A DNA stretch of 64,000 bases, from the NCBI RefSeq assembly GCF_903064525.1, contig NZ_LR797830.1, positions 1,798,001 to 1,862,000 on the forward strand. Reading direction: 5' to 3'. The position numbers were made by a program, and so were the translations under genes. Below are positions 33,019-41,250 of this stretch, piece by piece (the stretch's first letter is position 1; the number at the start of each line of letters is the position of its first letter). The notes below the pieces were generated by a model that was given only the letters and a program-made list of their open reading frames with translations, made no database searches and was not told the origin of the DNA. This stretch comes from Methylacidimicrobium sp. AP8. Its GTDB lineage: Bacteria; Verrucomicrobiota; Verrucomicrobiia; Methylacidiphilales; Methylacidiphilaceae.

Positions 33019-34871
33019 GCGCAGCCATCCCGCCCCGGGCGGCCGCCGGCTCCCTCGGGCGGGACCGCCGGCTTGCGCAGGCAGCTCCCCGTGATCGAAT
33101 GCGGCCGGCTCAAGACCTCCTGGGGGGCCGCCCCCCGGATCCGCCCTCCCAGCGGCCCCGCGCCCGGCCCCAGCTCGACCAGGTAGTCGGCCCCCAGGAT
33201 CGTCTCCTCGTCGTGCTCCACCACCACCACCGTGTTCCCCAGGTCGCGGAGCTCCGCCAAGAGGCCCAGGAGCCTCCGGTGGTCACGCGGGTGGAGGCCG
33301 ACGCTCGGCTCGTCGAGCACGTAGAGGACCCCGCTGAGGCGTGCGCCCAGCTGCGTCGCCAGCCGGATCCGCTGGGCCTCTCCCCCCGAGAGAGTCCGCG
33401 TCTCCCGGTCGAGGGTGAGATAGCCGAGCCCGGCCCTCCCCAGGAACTCGAGCCGCTGCCCGAGCTCGCGGAAGATGTCGGCAGCGACCGCCTGCTTCTC
33501 CGGAGGCACCGGGACGGCCCGGAGCCAGCGCTCCGCCTCTTCGACCGAAAACCCGGTCACCTCATGAATGTTCCGCGGCGGCCAGCCGCGCGCGCGGATC
33601 GTCACCGCGAGGACCTCCGGCCGAAGGCGGGCGCCCCGGCAGGAACGGCAGACCCCGGCGGAGAGAAACGGGCGGAGCTTGGCGCGCAGCGCCGAGGATC
33701 GCGCATCCCGGTACAGGCGCTCGAGGCCGGGAAGCACCCCTTCGAAGGAGATCGCCGGCTCCCCACCCTTTCCTGCCGGGCTCCCTCGGCCGGCTGTCCC
33801 CTGCAAGACGGCCTGCCGGAACGTTTCCCCGCACTGCTCCCACGGCCGGGCGATGTCCTCGCCGAACGCCTCGGCCAGCTTCTCGAGCTCCTTCCGGTAG
33901 AACGCCTGGAGGGCCTTGCCCAGCTTCCGCCACGGAGCGATCGGCATCTCCGCGAGCGGGAGCGACGGGTCGGGAACGACCGCCTTCGCGTCGAAGGCGA
34001 GCTCGGTGCCAAGCCCGTGGCAGGCTGGGCAGGCGCCCAGCGGATTGTTAAACGAGAAGTGGCGAGGGGAATATTCCGGGAAGCGGAAGCCGGTTTCCGG
34101 ATCGAAGTGGCGATCGCTGAAGAGCCGCTCCCCGCTTTCCCCCGCCGGGGTCCGGTAGAAGACGACGACCACGCCTTCTCCAACCTGGAGCGCCAGCTCC
34201 AGCGAATCGTGCAGCCGGCTCCGGGCTCCCGGATCGCAGGAGAGGCGGTCGACGAGGACCTCGAGCGTGTAGGGCCCCTTCCCGCGGCCGTCCACCTCCT
34301 CCTCGAGATCGACCAGCTCCCCGTTGAGCCGGGCCCGGATAAAGCCCAGGCGCCGGGTCCGCTCGAGCGATCGGCGGAGGTCCTTCCGGCTCCCACCGCG
34401 CAGCACGGGGGCCAGCAGCTGGATCGACGTCGCGGACGGGAGCCCGAGGATCTCCTCGATCATCTCCGGGACGGTGTAGCGCCGCAGCGGCTTCCCGGTC
34501 TCCGGATGGTGGGGCGTGCCGAAATGCGCGAAGAGAAGCCGGAGGAACTCCGCGATGTCGGTGGCCGTGGCGACCGTCGACCGCGGGCTGCCTCCCGAGG
34601 TCCGCTGCTCGATCGCGATGGCGGGGGAGAGCCCCTCGATCCGGTCGACCTCTGGCTTTTCCCAGGTTCCGAGGACCTGCCTGGCGTACGCCGAGAGGCT
34701 TTCGACGTAGCGGCGCTGTCCCTCGGCGTAGAGCGTGTCGAAGGCCAGCGACGATTTCCCCGAGCCGCTAACCCCCGTGATCACCACGAGCCGGTTGCGC
34801 GGGAGATCGACGTCGACGTTCTGCAGGTTGTGCTCCCGCGCCCCGCGTATCTGGATCCACTGATCTCCCAT
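32955..34871 (-). CDS. uvrA: UvrA excinuclease subunit, N-terminal part
   Basis: DNA damage-recognition ATPase of UvrABC nucleotide excision repair. This frame (638 residues from ATG 34871) has [15 protein letters not shown], Walker [12 protein letters not shown], the UvrB-binding region, CPACHGLG and CRSCRGARL zinc-ligand pairs, the signature [13 protein letters not shown] and [15 protein letters not shown]. It then drifts into non-homologous residues after LRKPAV, where a one-base shift near 33040 moves into the C-terminal frame. The start at 34871 matches the usual UvrA start. Total intact length would be about 950 residues. Confidence 0.92.
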   Translation of the reverse strand: MGDQWIQIRGAREHNLQNVDVDLPRNRLVVITGVSGSGKSSLAFDTLYAEGQRRYVESLSAYARQVLGTWEKPEVDRIEGLSPAIAIEQRTSGGSPRSTVATATDIAEFLRLLFAHFGTPHHPETGKPLRRYTVPEMIEEILGLPSATSIQLLAPVLRGGSRKDLRRSLERTRRLGFIRARLNGELVDLEEEVDGRGKGPYTLEVLVDRLSCDPGARSRLHDSLELALQVGEGVVVVFYRTPAGESGERLFSDRHFDPETGFRFPEYSPRHFSFNNPLGACPACHGLGTELAFDAKAVVPDPSLPLAEMPIAPWRKLGKALQAFYRKELEKLAEAFGEDIARPWEQCGETFRQAVLQGTAGRGSPAGKGGEPAISFEGVLPGLERLYRDARSSALRAKLRPFLSAGVCRSCRGARLRPEVLAVTIRARGWPPRNIHEVTGFSVEEAERWLRAVPVPPEKQAVAADIFRELGQRLEFLGRAGLGYLTLDRETRTLSGGEAQRIRLATQLGARLSGVLYVLDEPSVGLHPRDHRRLLGLLAELRDLGNTVVVVEHDEETILGADYLVELGPGAGPLGGRIRGAAPQEVLSRPHSITGSCLRKPAVPPEGAGGRPGRDGCAWSGPGPTTSRTSRWPSRSDV

Positions 34872-34979
34872 GACGGCCGGGCGGCGGCCTCGCGCGTCCG
34901 GAACAGGGGACAACTTATCACTCCGCCCCAGGGGGTCAACCTTCTAGCCGCCGGCCGGCTCCCGGCGCGATCCGCCGCC

Positions 34980-35810
34980 TCACGCGGGAGTCTCGGCGGC
35001 TTTCCGGCGCAAGGCCCAAAGAAACTCCTGGTTCCCGGAGCCGCCCAAGACGGGCGAGGGGATCGCCCCCCGATCCTCGAGCCCGGGGAAGCCGCGCAGC
35101 CAACCCCGCAGTCCGGCCACGACGCGGTCGCGCACTTCCGGATCCCGGACGATCCCGCCCTTCCCGACGTCGGCCCGCCCGGCCTCGAACTGGGGCTTGA
35201 TCAGGGCGAGGATCCAGCCCTCCGGCCGGAGGAGGGGGAAGAGGGCAGGAAGCACCAGCCGCAGCGAGATGAAGGAGACGTCGACCGTGGCAAGGTCGAC
35301 ATTCTCTCCGAGGTCCTCCGGGCGGAGGAACCGGGCGTTGATCCTCTCCCGCACGACAACGCGCGGGTCCGCCCGCAGCTTCCAGTGGAGCTGTCCATGT
35401 CCGACGTCGAGCGCGATCACCCGGCGGGCCCCGTGCTGGAGGAGGCAGTCGGTGAACCCGCCGGTCGAGGCTCCGACATCCAGGCAGGTCCAGCCTGCCG
35501 GGTCGAGCGCGAAGTGGCGGAGCCCGGCCTCGAGCTTGCGGCCGCCGCGGCCGACATAGCGGTCGAGCGGCTCGAGCCGCAGCAGCGCCTCAGGACCCAC
35601 CCGGCGGCTCGGCTTGTCCGCGCGGGCCTCCCCGATCCGGACCCGCCCGGCCAGGATTGCCCGCTGCGCCGCGTCCCGGCTCTCGCAGAGCCCTCGCTCG
35701 ACAAGGGCGAGGTCGAGCCGGAGCTTCCGGCCGGCCCCGTCTTGCCTCCCCCTCGCGGCGCCGGCCTCCTGCTTGTCCTCCGCTCCGCTCTTCTTTCCTT
35801 CCGCGCGCAT
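34980..35810 (-). CDS. tlyA: TlyA-family rRNA 2'-O-methyltransferase
   Basis: A 276-residue protein with an N-terminal S4 RNA-binding domain (RLDLALVERGLCESRDAAQRAILAGRVRIG) and a C-terminal SAM-dependent FtsJ-like methyltransferase domain. The latter has CLDVGASTGGFTDCLLQHGA as SAM loop, VIALDVGHGQLHWKL, and the catalytic Lys in LALIKPQFEAGR. TlyA enzymes methylate 16S/23S rRNA and are often misnamed haemolysins. ATG 35810 gives the family N terminus preceded by a short basic tail. It lies upstream of uvrA on the same strand. Confidence 0.92.
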   Translation of the reverse strand: MRAEGKKSGAEDKQEAGAARGRQDGAGRKLRLDLALVERGLCESRDAAQRAILAGRVRIGEARADKPSRRVGPEALLRLEPLDRYVGRGGRKLEAGLRHFALDPAGWTCLDVGASTGGFTDCLLQHGARRVIALDVGHGQLHWKLRADPRVVVRERINARFLRPEDLGENVDLATVDVSFISLRLVLPALFPLLRPEGWILALIKPQFEAGRADVGKGGIVRDPEVRDRVVAGLRGWLRGFPGLEDRGAIPSPVLGGSGNQEFLWALRRKAAETPA

Positions 35811-35910
35811 CGATTTTGCTCTAAATATACAGCCTAGGCGTTGCTCGGGGAACAACCGGGCGCCGGCCGGGCGCCCGGAAGCGATCGCCGGCGGAAGGAC
35901 AGAGGGTCAG

Positions 35911-37935
35911 GTGAACGAACACGGCTCGGTCTGGATGTCCCGGCGGCATTCCGCCGAGGCGGTCGTCGCTCCCCTCGCTCGCCCGCCGCTGCTGGAACCG
36001 CCCGGGACGCTCGCCTCGGTCACCCGGGGCGTCTGCCAATTCCTGGAGCGGCCGGCGCCGCGCTGGTGGGGGCCGGCCACTCTCGTCACGGGCCTGATGG
36101 CCACCCTCGTTCTGGGGGCCAACGCCTACCTGGTGGGCACAGGGATCGGCGTCTGGGGGGTCCAGATGCCCGTCGTCTGGGGCTTCGCCATCATCAACTT
36201 CGTGTTCTGGATCGGCATCGGCCATGCCGGAACGCTGATCTCGGCGATCCTCCTGCTCACCCGCCAACGGTGGCGGAACTCCCTCAACCGGGCCGCAGAG
36301 GCCTCCGCCATCTTCGCCGTCGCCTGCGGAGCGGTCTTCCCGCTAATCCACATCGGCCGCCAATGGATGGCCTGGTACCTTTTCCCGATCCAGGAGAACA
36401 TCGCAATCTGGCCCAACTTCCGGGCGCCGCTCCTCTGGGACGTGTTCGCAGTCCTCACCTACCTCACCGTCTCGGTGCTCTACTGGTACCTGGGCATGAT
36501 CCCCGACTTCGCGACGCTGCGCGAACGGGAGAAACATCCCTGGCGGCGGAAGCTCTTCGCCGTCCTCTCGATGGGCTGGTCGGGCTCGGCCCGGGAGTGG
36601 AACCATTACGAGATGGGCTACCTCTGCCTGGCAGGCCTCCTGGCCCCCCTGGTCCTTTCGGTCCACTCCTTCGTCTCGTGCGACTTCGCGGCCACGATCC
36701 TGCCCGGCTGGCATGCGACCATCTTCCCCCCCTACTTCGGCGCGGGTGCGATCTTCGGCGGCTTCGCCGTCATCCTCGTCCTCCTCATCCCCCTGCGGGA
36801 GCTCCTGCCTGAACTCAAGAAGTTCATCCTTCCGGTCCACATCGAGCAGATGGCCAAATGGCTCCTGGCGACCGGCTCCCTGGTCGGCTACGTCTACCTC
36901 ACCGAGCTCTTTATCGCCTGGTACGGTGCGAACCCCTTCGAGCGCTACGCGTTCTGGAACCGCATCACCGGCCCCTACGCGCCCGAGTTTTGGGGCATGC
37001 TCGCCTGCAACGCCCTTGCGCCGCAGATCCTCTGGTTCCGGGCTGTCCGCCGCCGGCCCTGGGCGGTCTTCGGGGTCGCCATCCTCGCCAACGTCGGCAT
37101 GTGGCTCGAGCGCTTCGTGATCATCGTGATCTCCCTCCACCGGGATTTCCTGCCCTCCTCTTGGAGCCTCTACCACCCCACTTGGGTCGACATCGGGCTC
37201 CTGGTCGGCTCGGTGGGCCTCTTCCTCTTCCTCTTCCTCCTCTTCCTCCGCTTCTTGCCCGTCATCGCCATGTTCGAGGTGAAGGCGCTCTGCCCGCCCG
37301 CCGAGGAGGACGCCCCGGCCGCCCCTCGGGACGCGGCGGGCTCCACCCTCGACCTGAGCCGGGCGACCTTCGGGCTGGGGGCCCGCTTCCCCTCGGCGGC
37401 CGCACTCTGCCGCGCCGGCCGCCGGTTGCGGGCGCTCGGCTTCCGCCGGATCGAGCTCTATTCCCCCTATCCTTTCCACGGGCTGGCGGAGGCGGCCGGC
37501 CACCGAAAGAGCTGGGTCTCGGCCTGCGTGCTCGGAGGAGGCCTGTTCGGCTTCTGCCTTGGAGCCTCCCTCGAGCTCCTCACCTCAATGCCCCGCCCCG
37601 CCTTCCTGCGCAGCGTGCTCGCCAGCCACCTGCTCGACCTCTTCTACCCGCTGGTCGTCCAGGGAAAGCCCTACATCAGCCTTCCGGCGTTCTTCGCGGT
37701 GGTCTTTGAAACGACCGCCCTCTTCTCCGCCTTCGGGGCGGTGGTGGGCATCCTGCTGGCCAGCTCGCTTCCGCGCTTCTACCGGCCGATCTTCCACTGG
37801 GAGCTTTTCAGCCGCCGGAGCCAGGACGACGGCTTCTTCCTGGTCGTCGAACGGCGGGATCCCCGATTTTCGGCCGATCTCCCCGGGATTCTGGCCGGAA
37901 TCGGAGCCCTGGAGATCAGCCCGATTCCGGAATGA
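35911..37935 (+). CDS. fused ActC-ActD subunit of alternative complex III (NrfD-like plus DUF3341)
   Basis: A 674-residue membrane protein. Residues about 50-460 form a polytopic NrfD/ActC-type domain (ten or so helices, including WGFAIINFVFWIGIGHAG and HPTWVDIGLLVGSVGLF), the quinone-binding subunit of quinol:cytochrome c oxidoreductase complex III alternatives. After a linker near 475, residues about 485-674 match ActD (DUF3341), with GFRRIELYSPYPFHGL, two helices and RFYRPIFHWELFSR. In most genomes ActC and ActD are separate genes in an actABCDEF operon; none of the others is present here. Start GTG 35911 follows GAGGGT; ATG 35935 is possible. Confidence 0.88.
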   Translation: MNEHGSVWMSRRHSAEAVVAPLARPPLLEPPGTLASVTRGVCQFLERPAPRWWGPATLVTGLMATLVLGANAYLVGTGIGVWGVQMPVVWGFAIINFVFWIGIGHAGTLISAILLLTRQRWRNSLNRAAEASAIFAVACGAVFPLIHIGRQWMAWYLFPIQENIAIWPNFRAPLLWDVFAVLTYLTVSVLYWYLGMIPDFATLREREKHPWRRKLFAVLSMGWSGSAREWNHYEMGYLCLAGLLAPLVLSVHSFVSCDFAATILPGWHATIFPPYFGAGAIFGGFAVILVLLIPLRELLPELKKFILPVHIEQMAKWLLATGSLVGYVYLTELFIAWYGANPFERYAFWNRITGPYAPEFWGMLACNALAPQILWFRAVRRRPWAVFGVAILANVGMWLERFVIIVISLHRDFLPSSWSLYHPTWVDIGLLVGSVGLFLFLFLLFLRFLPVIAMFEVKALCPPAEEDAPAAPRDAAGSTLDLSRATFGLGARFPSAAALCRAGRRLRALGFRRIELYSPYPFHGLAEAAGHRKSWVSACVLGGGLFGFCLGASLELLTSMPRPAFLRSVLASHLLDLFYPLVVQGKPYISLPAFFAVVFETTALFSAFGAVVGILLASSLPRFYRPIFHWELFSRRSQDDGFFLVVERRDPRFSADLPGILAGIGALEISPIPE

Positions 37936-38419
37936 GCGGGCGGAAGCCGGCTCCCCCGGTCTCGGGAGCCGGGGACACGATCGGGAGCGGCCGCTCTCCG
38001 ACCTTCTCGTTGTTCACCAGAATGACGACCGAGTAGACCGCCGCCTGCGGCACCAGAAAGGGAGGCATCGGGATCGGCAGGTCGAGAACCGCCTGCTCGT
38101 CGAACGGCGGGGCCTCCGCCGGGAACTGGATCTGCCCCGAGGCGCTGGCCAGGACGTGGCCCGACTTCGGGTCTTCTATCCGGGCCGCGATGTCCAGCTG
38201 CCCCACACGGCCCCGCAAATGGGTCAGCCAGACCGTGATGAAGAAAAGAGGGGTGGGAAACGGAAACTTGGGAAGCCGGAGCTGCCCGAAGGTGTTCACC
38301 AGCGTGAGCTTATCGGTCGCCTTCTCCCGGACCACCAGGTCGGAGAGCAGGATCGCCGGACAGAGGACGGGCTCCTGGTCCACGGCCCCCACCTTAGGGA
38401 GGGCCGCCGCAAGAAGCAA
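37916..38419 (-). CDS. small beta-rich protein of unknown function (DUF6941-like)
   Basis: A 167-residue protein. The core VLCPAILLSDLVVREKATDK ... LTLVNTFGQLRLPKFPFPTP ... ITVWLTHLRG resembles the DUF6941 family of small beta-sandwich proteins of unknown role (low certainty, from memory of the pattern). It may start with a short signal-like segment. It is the last of three minus-strand genes with small spacers and overlaps the end of actCD by 20 bases, convergently. Confidence 0.65.
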   Translation of the reverse strand: MLLAAALPKVGAVDQEPVLCPAILLSDLVVREKATDKLTLVNTFGQLRLPKFPFPTPLFFITVWLTHLRGRVGQLDIAARIEDPKSGHVLASASGQIQFPAEAPPFDEQAVLDLPIPMPPFLVPQAAVYSVVILVNNEKVGERPLPIVSPAPETGGAGFRPLIPESG

Positions 38420-38441
38420 GCGCCTCCCGCCCCGCCGTTTA

Positions 38442-38912
38442 CTATCCCTCTTGGGAAGCGAACTCCGCCCGGAGATCCTTTTCCATCTTTTCCCGCAGCG
38501 CCTTCCGCTCTCCCTCGGTCTCCTGCCAGAGGCGGCGGGCGATCTCCTCCCGGCGCTGCCAATACCGCCGCTCGAAGGCCGCCTTCCGATCGCCGGAGAG
38601 CTTCAGGCCGAGCCGCTCCGCTTCCCGCTCGGCCTCCCGGTGTCGCTCCACCCGCATCCGGGCGATCCGCTCCAGCAGCTTCCCCTTGCGGTCGAGGTCC
38701 ATCTGCTGGAACCGCGGCCACTTCTCGAGCTCGGCCAGCAGCCGGTCGTCGGGCAGCTCCAGGAGCTGCCCGATCTTCTGCCGCAGCTCCCACCGGCTCT
38801 CCTCCGGCGCCGGGCCGTTCGGCTCGGGCCGCTCGCCTGCCCATAAGGACCTTCCTCCGACCACGACCGCCGCACCCAAGCAGGCGGCTAAAACGAGTCT
38901 GGTTCTTCCCAT
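38442..38912 (-). CDS. periplasmic charged helical protein (CpxP/DUF3106-like)
   Basis: A 156-residue protein with a signal peptide (about 1-25, ending RSLWAGE). The highly charged, Arg/Glu-rich alpha-helical mature part includes KIGQLLELPDDRLLAELEKW and RMRVERHREAEREAERLGL. The layout recalls CpxP/Spy-like or DUF3106 periplasmic proteins, which respond to envelope or metal stress; no LTxxQ motif is present, so this is a comparison, not an assignment. It overlaps the end of the upstream membrane protein by 25 bases. Confidence 0.7.
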   Translation of the reverse strand: MGRTRLVLAACLGAAVVVGGRSLWAGERPEPNGPAPEESRWELRQKIGQLLELPDDRLLAELEKWPRFQQMDLDRKGKLLERIARMRVERHREAEREAERLGLKLSGDRKAAFERRYWQRREEIARRLWQETEGERKALREKMEKDLRAEFASQEG

Positions 38913-39246
38913 AGAATGCTTTCTCCCGGTTCTCCCGGCTCCGCCGAGAGCTGTTCCTGAAGCCATCGGGCGTCGTCCACTCCCGGATGGGCCTCGATCG
39001 AGGCGAAGGCGACGCGCGTCCAGCCCGCCCCCTGCCTCTGCTCGTGGTGGACGAGCCATGCCGCGCACCCGCCTCCCCGGCCGCGAGCAGGAGGGAGAGG
39101 GCGCAGAGCCTCGCCAACTGGCGCCGGCGCCGGCGCCGGCTCTTCTCGACCACCAGGCGCGCCAGCGTCCGGGCGGCGAGCGATCCCTCGGGGGCGGCGG
39201 GAGGCGCCTGCCGGAGGAGATCCCAAAGCGGGTCCGGTTCGTCCAT
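38888..39246 (-). pseudogene. small single-pass membrane protein, interrupted by a frameshift
   Basis: The first frame from ATG 39246 gives MDEPDPLWDLLRQAPPAAPE, a basic run (KSRRRRRRQ) and a hydrophobic segment LCALSLLLAAGE. A second frame continues sensibly as AAWLVHHEQRQG ... DARWLQEQL ... and stops at 38888, reaching into the next gene's start. A one-base shift near 39060-39080 joins them to about 119 residues. The topology (acidic cytoplasmic N terminus, one helix, periplasmic tail) resembles anti-sigma-like membrane proteins found next to CpxP-like genes, but no sigma factor adjoins. A (GCCGGC)n-like tract lies at 39121-39139. Confidence 0.55.
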
Positions 39247-39311
39247 TCCTTCCGATCCAACCCGGCCTCGGCCGGCTTGTCGCGGGATTTTTCGCCCCCG
39301 CCCGCCAAAAA

Positions 39312-40208
39312 TCATGATCCGCTGCCCGCGAGGAGCTCCTGGAAGCGGGCGGCGTTGCGCACCCCGTAGTCCCGGTAGCAGTTGTTGAAGAGCACGTGGA
39401 CCTGCGTCGCGCGCAGCGACCGGACCTTGCGCACCAGCTGGCGCAGCTCCTCCTCGCCGTAGAGATACCGGAAGCGCTCGGCGGCCGAGGGGAGATTCCG
39501 GGCCGTCCAGGTCTCCCGGTTCCGCCCGTGGAGCCGGACCACGGCGATTTCGCAGGGCGGAACCTCCCAGATCGCCGGAACGCTCGCGCGCGTCCCCTGC
39601 GGCTCGTCGACGACCACCGGAATCCACCCCTGCTCGGCCTCCCACCGGAGTGTCTCCTCGGCCCGCCCGCCGGCAAACCAGCTCGCGTGGCGGAACTCGA
39701 CGGCGATCCGGAACCCCTCGAGCCTCCGCGAGCACTCGAGCAGGTGCTCGACATTCTCCGGCCGGCGGGTGAACCAGGGAGGAAACTGGAGGAGAACCAC
39801 CCCCAGCTTCCCGGCCGCCTGGAGCGGGCCGAGGCCCTCGCGGAACCGCCGCCAGAGCTCCTCCCGGGCCTCCGCGGGCAAATCTCGGTAGTAGACCGGC
39901 TCCTCGGACCGGCCGGCCGCCCGCGGCCGCAGGTCGGGGGGGAGGGCATCCGCCGGTGTGAGATGGCGGGTGAAGAGGCGGAAGACCTTGCAGTCGAAAA
40001 CGAAGCCGGCCGGCGTCCTCTCCGCCCACCGCCGGGCGTTTTCCGGCCGAGGCAGCGCGTAGTAGGTCGCGTCGATCTCGACCAGCGGAAAGTGGGCGGC
40101 GTAGTAGCGCAGCCGCGAGGCCGCATCCCGGGCTTCCGCCGGATACCAGCCCGAGCGGAGCAGGGTGGGATCGGTCCACGAAGCGGTTCCGACCAGAATC
40201 AACACCAT
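39312..40208 (-). CDS. DUF72 (YecE-like) TIM-barrel protein
   Basis: A 298-residue protein of the DUF72 family, whose biochemical role is unsettled. Visible features are the start LVGTASWTDPTL, YYAAHFPLVEIDATYYALP, the TPAGFVFDCKVFRLFTRH strand, VLLQFPPWF, IAVEFRHASWF, VVVDEPQ and the C-terminal VHVLFNNCYRDYGVRNA. These occur in the usual order and full length. It stands 19 bases after the epimerase gene on the same strand and is probably co-transcribed with it. Confidence 0.88.
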   Translation of the reverse strand: MVLILVGTASWTDPTLLRSGWYPAEARDAASRLRYYAAHFPLVEIDATYYALPRPENARRWAERTPAGFVFDCKVFRLFTRHLTPADALPPDLRPRAAGRSEEPVYYRDLPAEAREELWRRFREGLGPLQAAGKLGVVLLQFPPWFTRRPENVEHLLECSRRLEGFRIAVEFRHASWFAGGRAEETLRWEAEQGWIPVVVDEPQGTRASVPAIWEVPPCEIAVVRLHGRNRETWTARNLPSAAERFRYLYGEEELRQLVRKVRSLRATQVHVLFNNCYRDYGVRNAARFQELLAGSGS

Positions 40209-40227
40209 CTCCCGGTCTCCCGCCCGC

Positions 40228-41250
40228 TTACGCGTCCGGGAGGTGCGCCGCGACCTCCCGGTACCAGGCGACGAACCTCTCGATCCCTACGGCGAGCGGC
40301 GTGCGGGGGGTGAACCCCGCCTCCTGCTCGAGCTCGGTCGTGTCCGCGGCCGTCGCGGCCACGTCGCCCGGCGGCGGCGGGGCAAAGCGGAGTACCGCCC
40401 GCCGGCCGGAGGCCCGCTCGATCGCCGCCACCAGCTCGCGGACGGAGAGCGGGGTCCGGTTGCCCACGTTGAAAAGCCGGTAGGGTGCGGAGCTCCGCGA
40501 AGGGTCCGGACGGGCCGGATCCCAGCCGGGGTCGGGGGAAGCCGGCCGGGGGAGGAGCCGCGCCACCGCCTCGACCACATCGTCGACGTAGGTGAAGTCC
40601 CGCCGCAGCTCCCCTTGTCCGAAGACCGTGATCGGCTCCCCGCGCAGGATCGCCCGCGTGAAGGAGAAGTAGGCCATGTCGGGCCGGCCCCACGGGCCGT
40701 AGACCGTGAAGAAGCGGAGGCCGGTCGCGGGCAGCCGGTAGAGGTGGCTGTAGGAGTGCGCGAGCAGCTCGGCCGCCCGCTTGGTAGCCGCGTAGACGCT
40801 GGCGGGATGGGAGGCGGGGTCCCGGACGGTGAAGGGGAGGGCCCCGCTCAGCCCGTAGACCGAGCTCGAGCTCGCATAGAGAAAGTGCGGCAGGGGGGAG
40901 AGCCGCCGGGCCGCCTCGAGCAGGTGTACGCTGCCCAGGACGTTGTCCGCCACGTAGGCAGTCGGCTCGCGGAGGCTGTAGCGGACCCCGGCCTGGGCCG
41001 CGAAGTGGACGACCGCCTCCGGCCGCTCCCGGGCCAGCAGCGCGCCGATCGGTTCCGGCTCGCGCAGGTCGAGCCGCTCGAAGCGGAACGAGGCGGCTTC
41101 CGCCAGCAGCCGCACCCGCGCCTCCTTGAGGGCCACCGAATAATAGGGGTTGAGGTTGTCGACGCCGATCACCTCCTCGCCCAGCGACAGGAGCCGGCGG
41201 GCGAGCGAGAACCCGAGGAAGCCCGCGCAGCCGGTGATCAGGACCTTCAT
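40228..41250 (-). CDS. NAD-dependent sugar epimerase, UDP-glucuronate 4-epimerase type
   Basis: A 340-residue short-chain dehydrogenase fold. The NAD loop is VLITGCAGFLGFSLARRL, the cofactor adenine motif GVDNLNPYYS, then HFAAQAGVRYSL, and the catalytic SSSSVYG and VYAATKRAAELL (Ser/Tyr/Lys). LRFFTVYGPWGRPDMAYFSF is typical of UDP-GlcA 4-epimerases making UDP-galacturonate for LPS or capsule. It overlaps the stop of ubiD by four bases in reverse order (its ATG lies on the ubiD TGA), so the downstream decarboxylase is coupled to it. Confidence 0.88.
   Translation of the reverse strand: MKVLITGCAGFLGFSLARRLLSLGEEVIGVDNLNPYYSVALKEARVRLLAEAASFRFERLDLREPEPIGALLARERPEAVVHFAAQAGVRYSLREPTAYVADNVLGSVHLLEAARRLSPLPHFLYASSSSVYGLSGALPFTVRDPASHPASVYAATKRAAELLAHSYSHLYRLPATGLRFFTVYGPWGRPDMAYFSFTRAILRGEPITVFGQGELRRDFTYVDDVVEAVARLLPRPASPDPGWDPARPDPSRSSAPYRLFNVGNRTPLSVRELVAAIERASGRRAVLRFAPPPPGDVAATAADTTELEQEAGFTPRTPLAVGIERFVAWYREVAAHLPDA

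Noticed and set aside
34872-34979. Possible SOS (LexA) box upstream of uvrA
   Set aside because: No GAAC-N4-GTTC or CTG-N10-CAG arrangement is present; the only resemblance is a single half-site.
33099-35837. 912-codon open frame on the plus strand across uvrA and tlyA
   Set aside because: It has no protein-like composition and lies antisense to two well-supported genes.
37222-37256. CTCTTCCTCTTCCTC-type microsatellite
   Set aside because: It codes for a Phe/Leu membrane helix in the ActC part and is in frame, so no separate feature is called.
39121-39139. (GCCGGC)n-like tract
   Set aside because: It encodes an Arg-rich stretch of a membrane protein and is short; it looks like composition, not a repeat locus.
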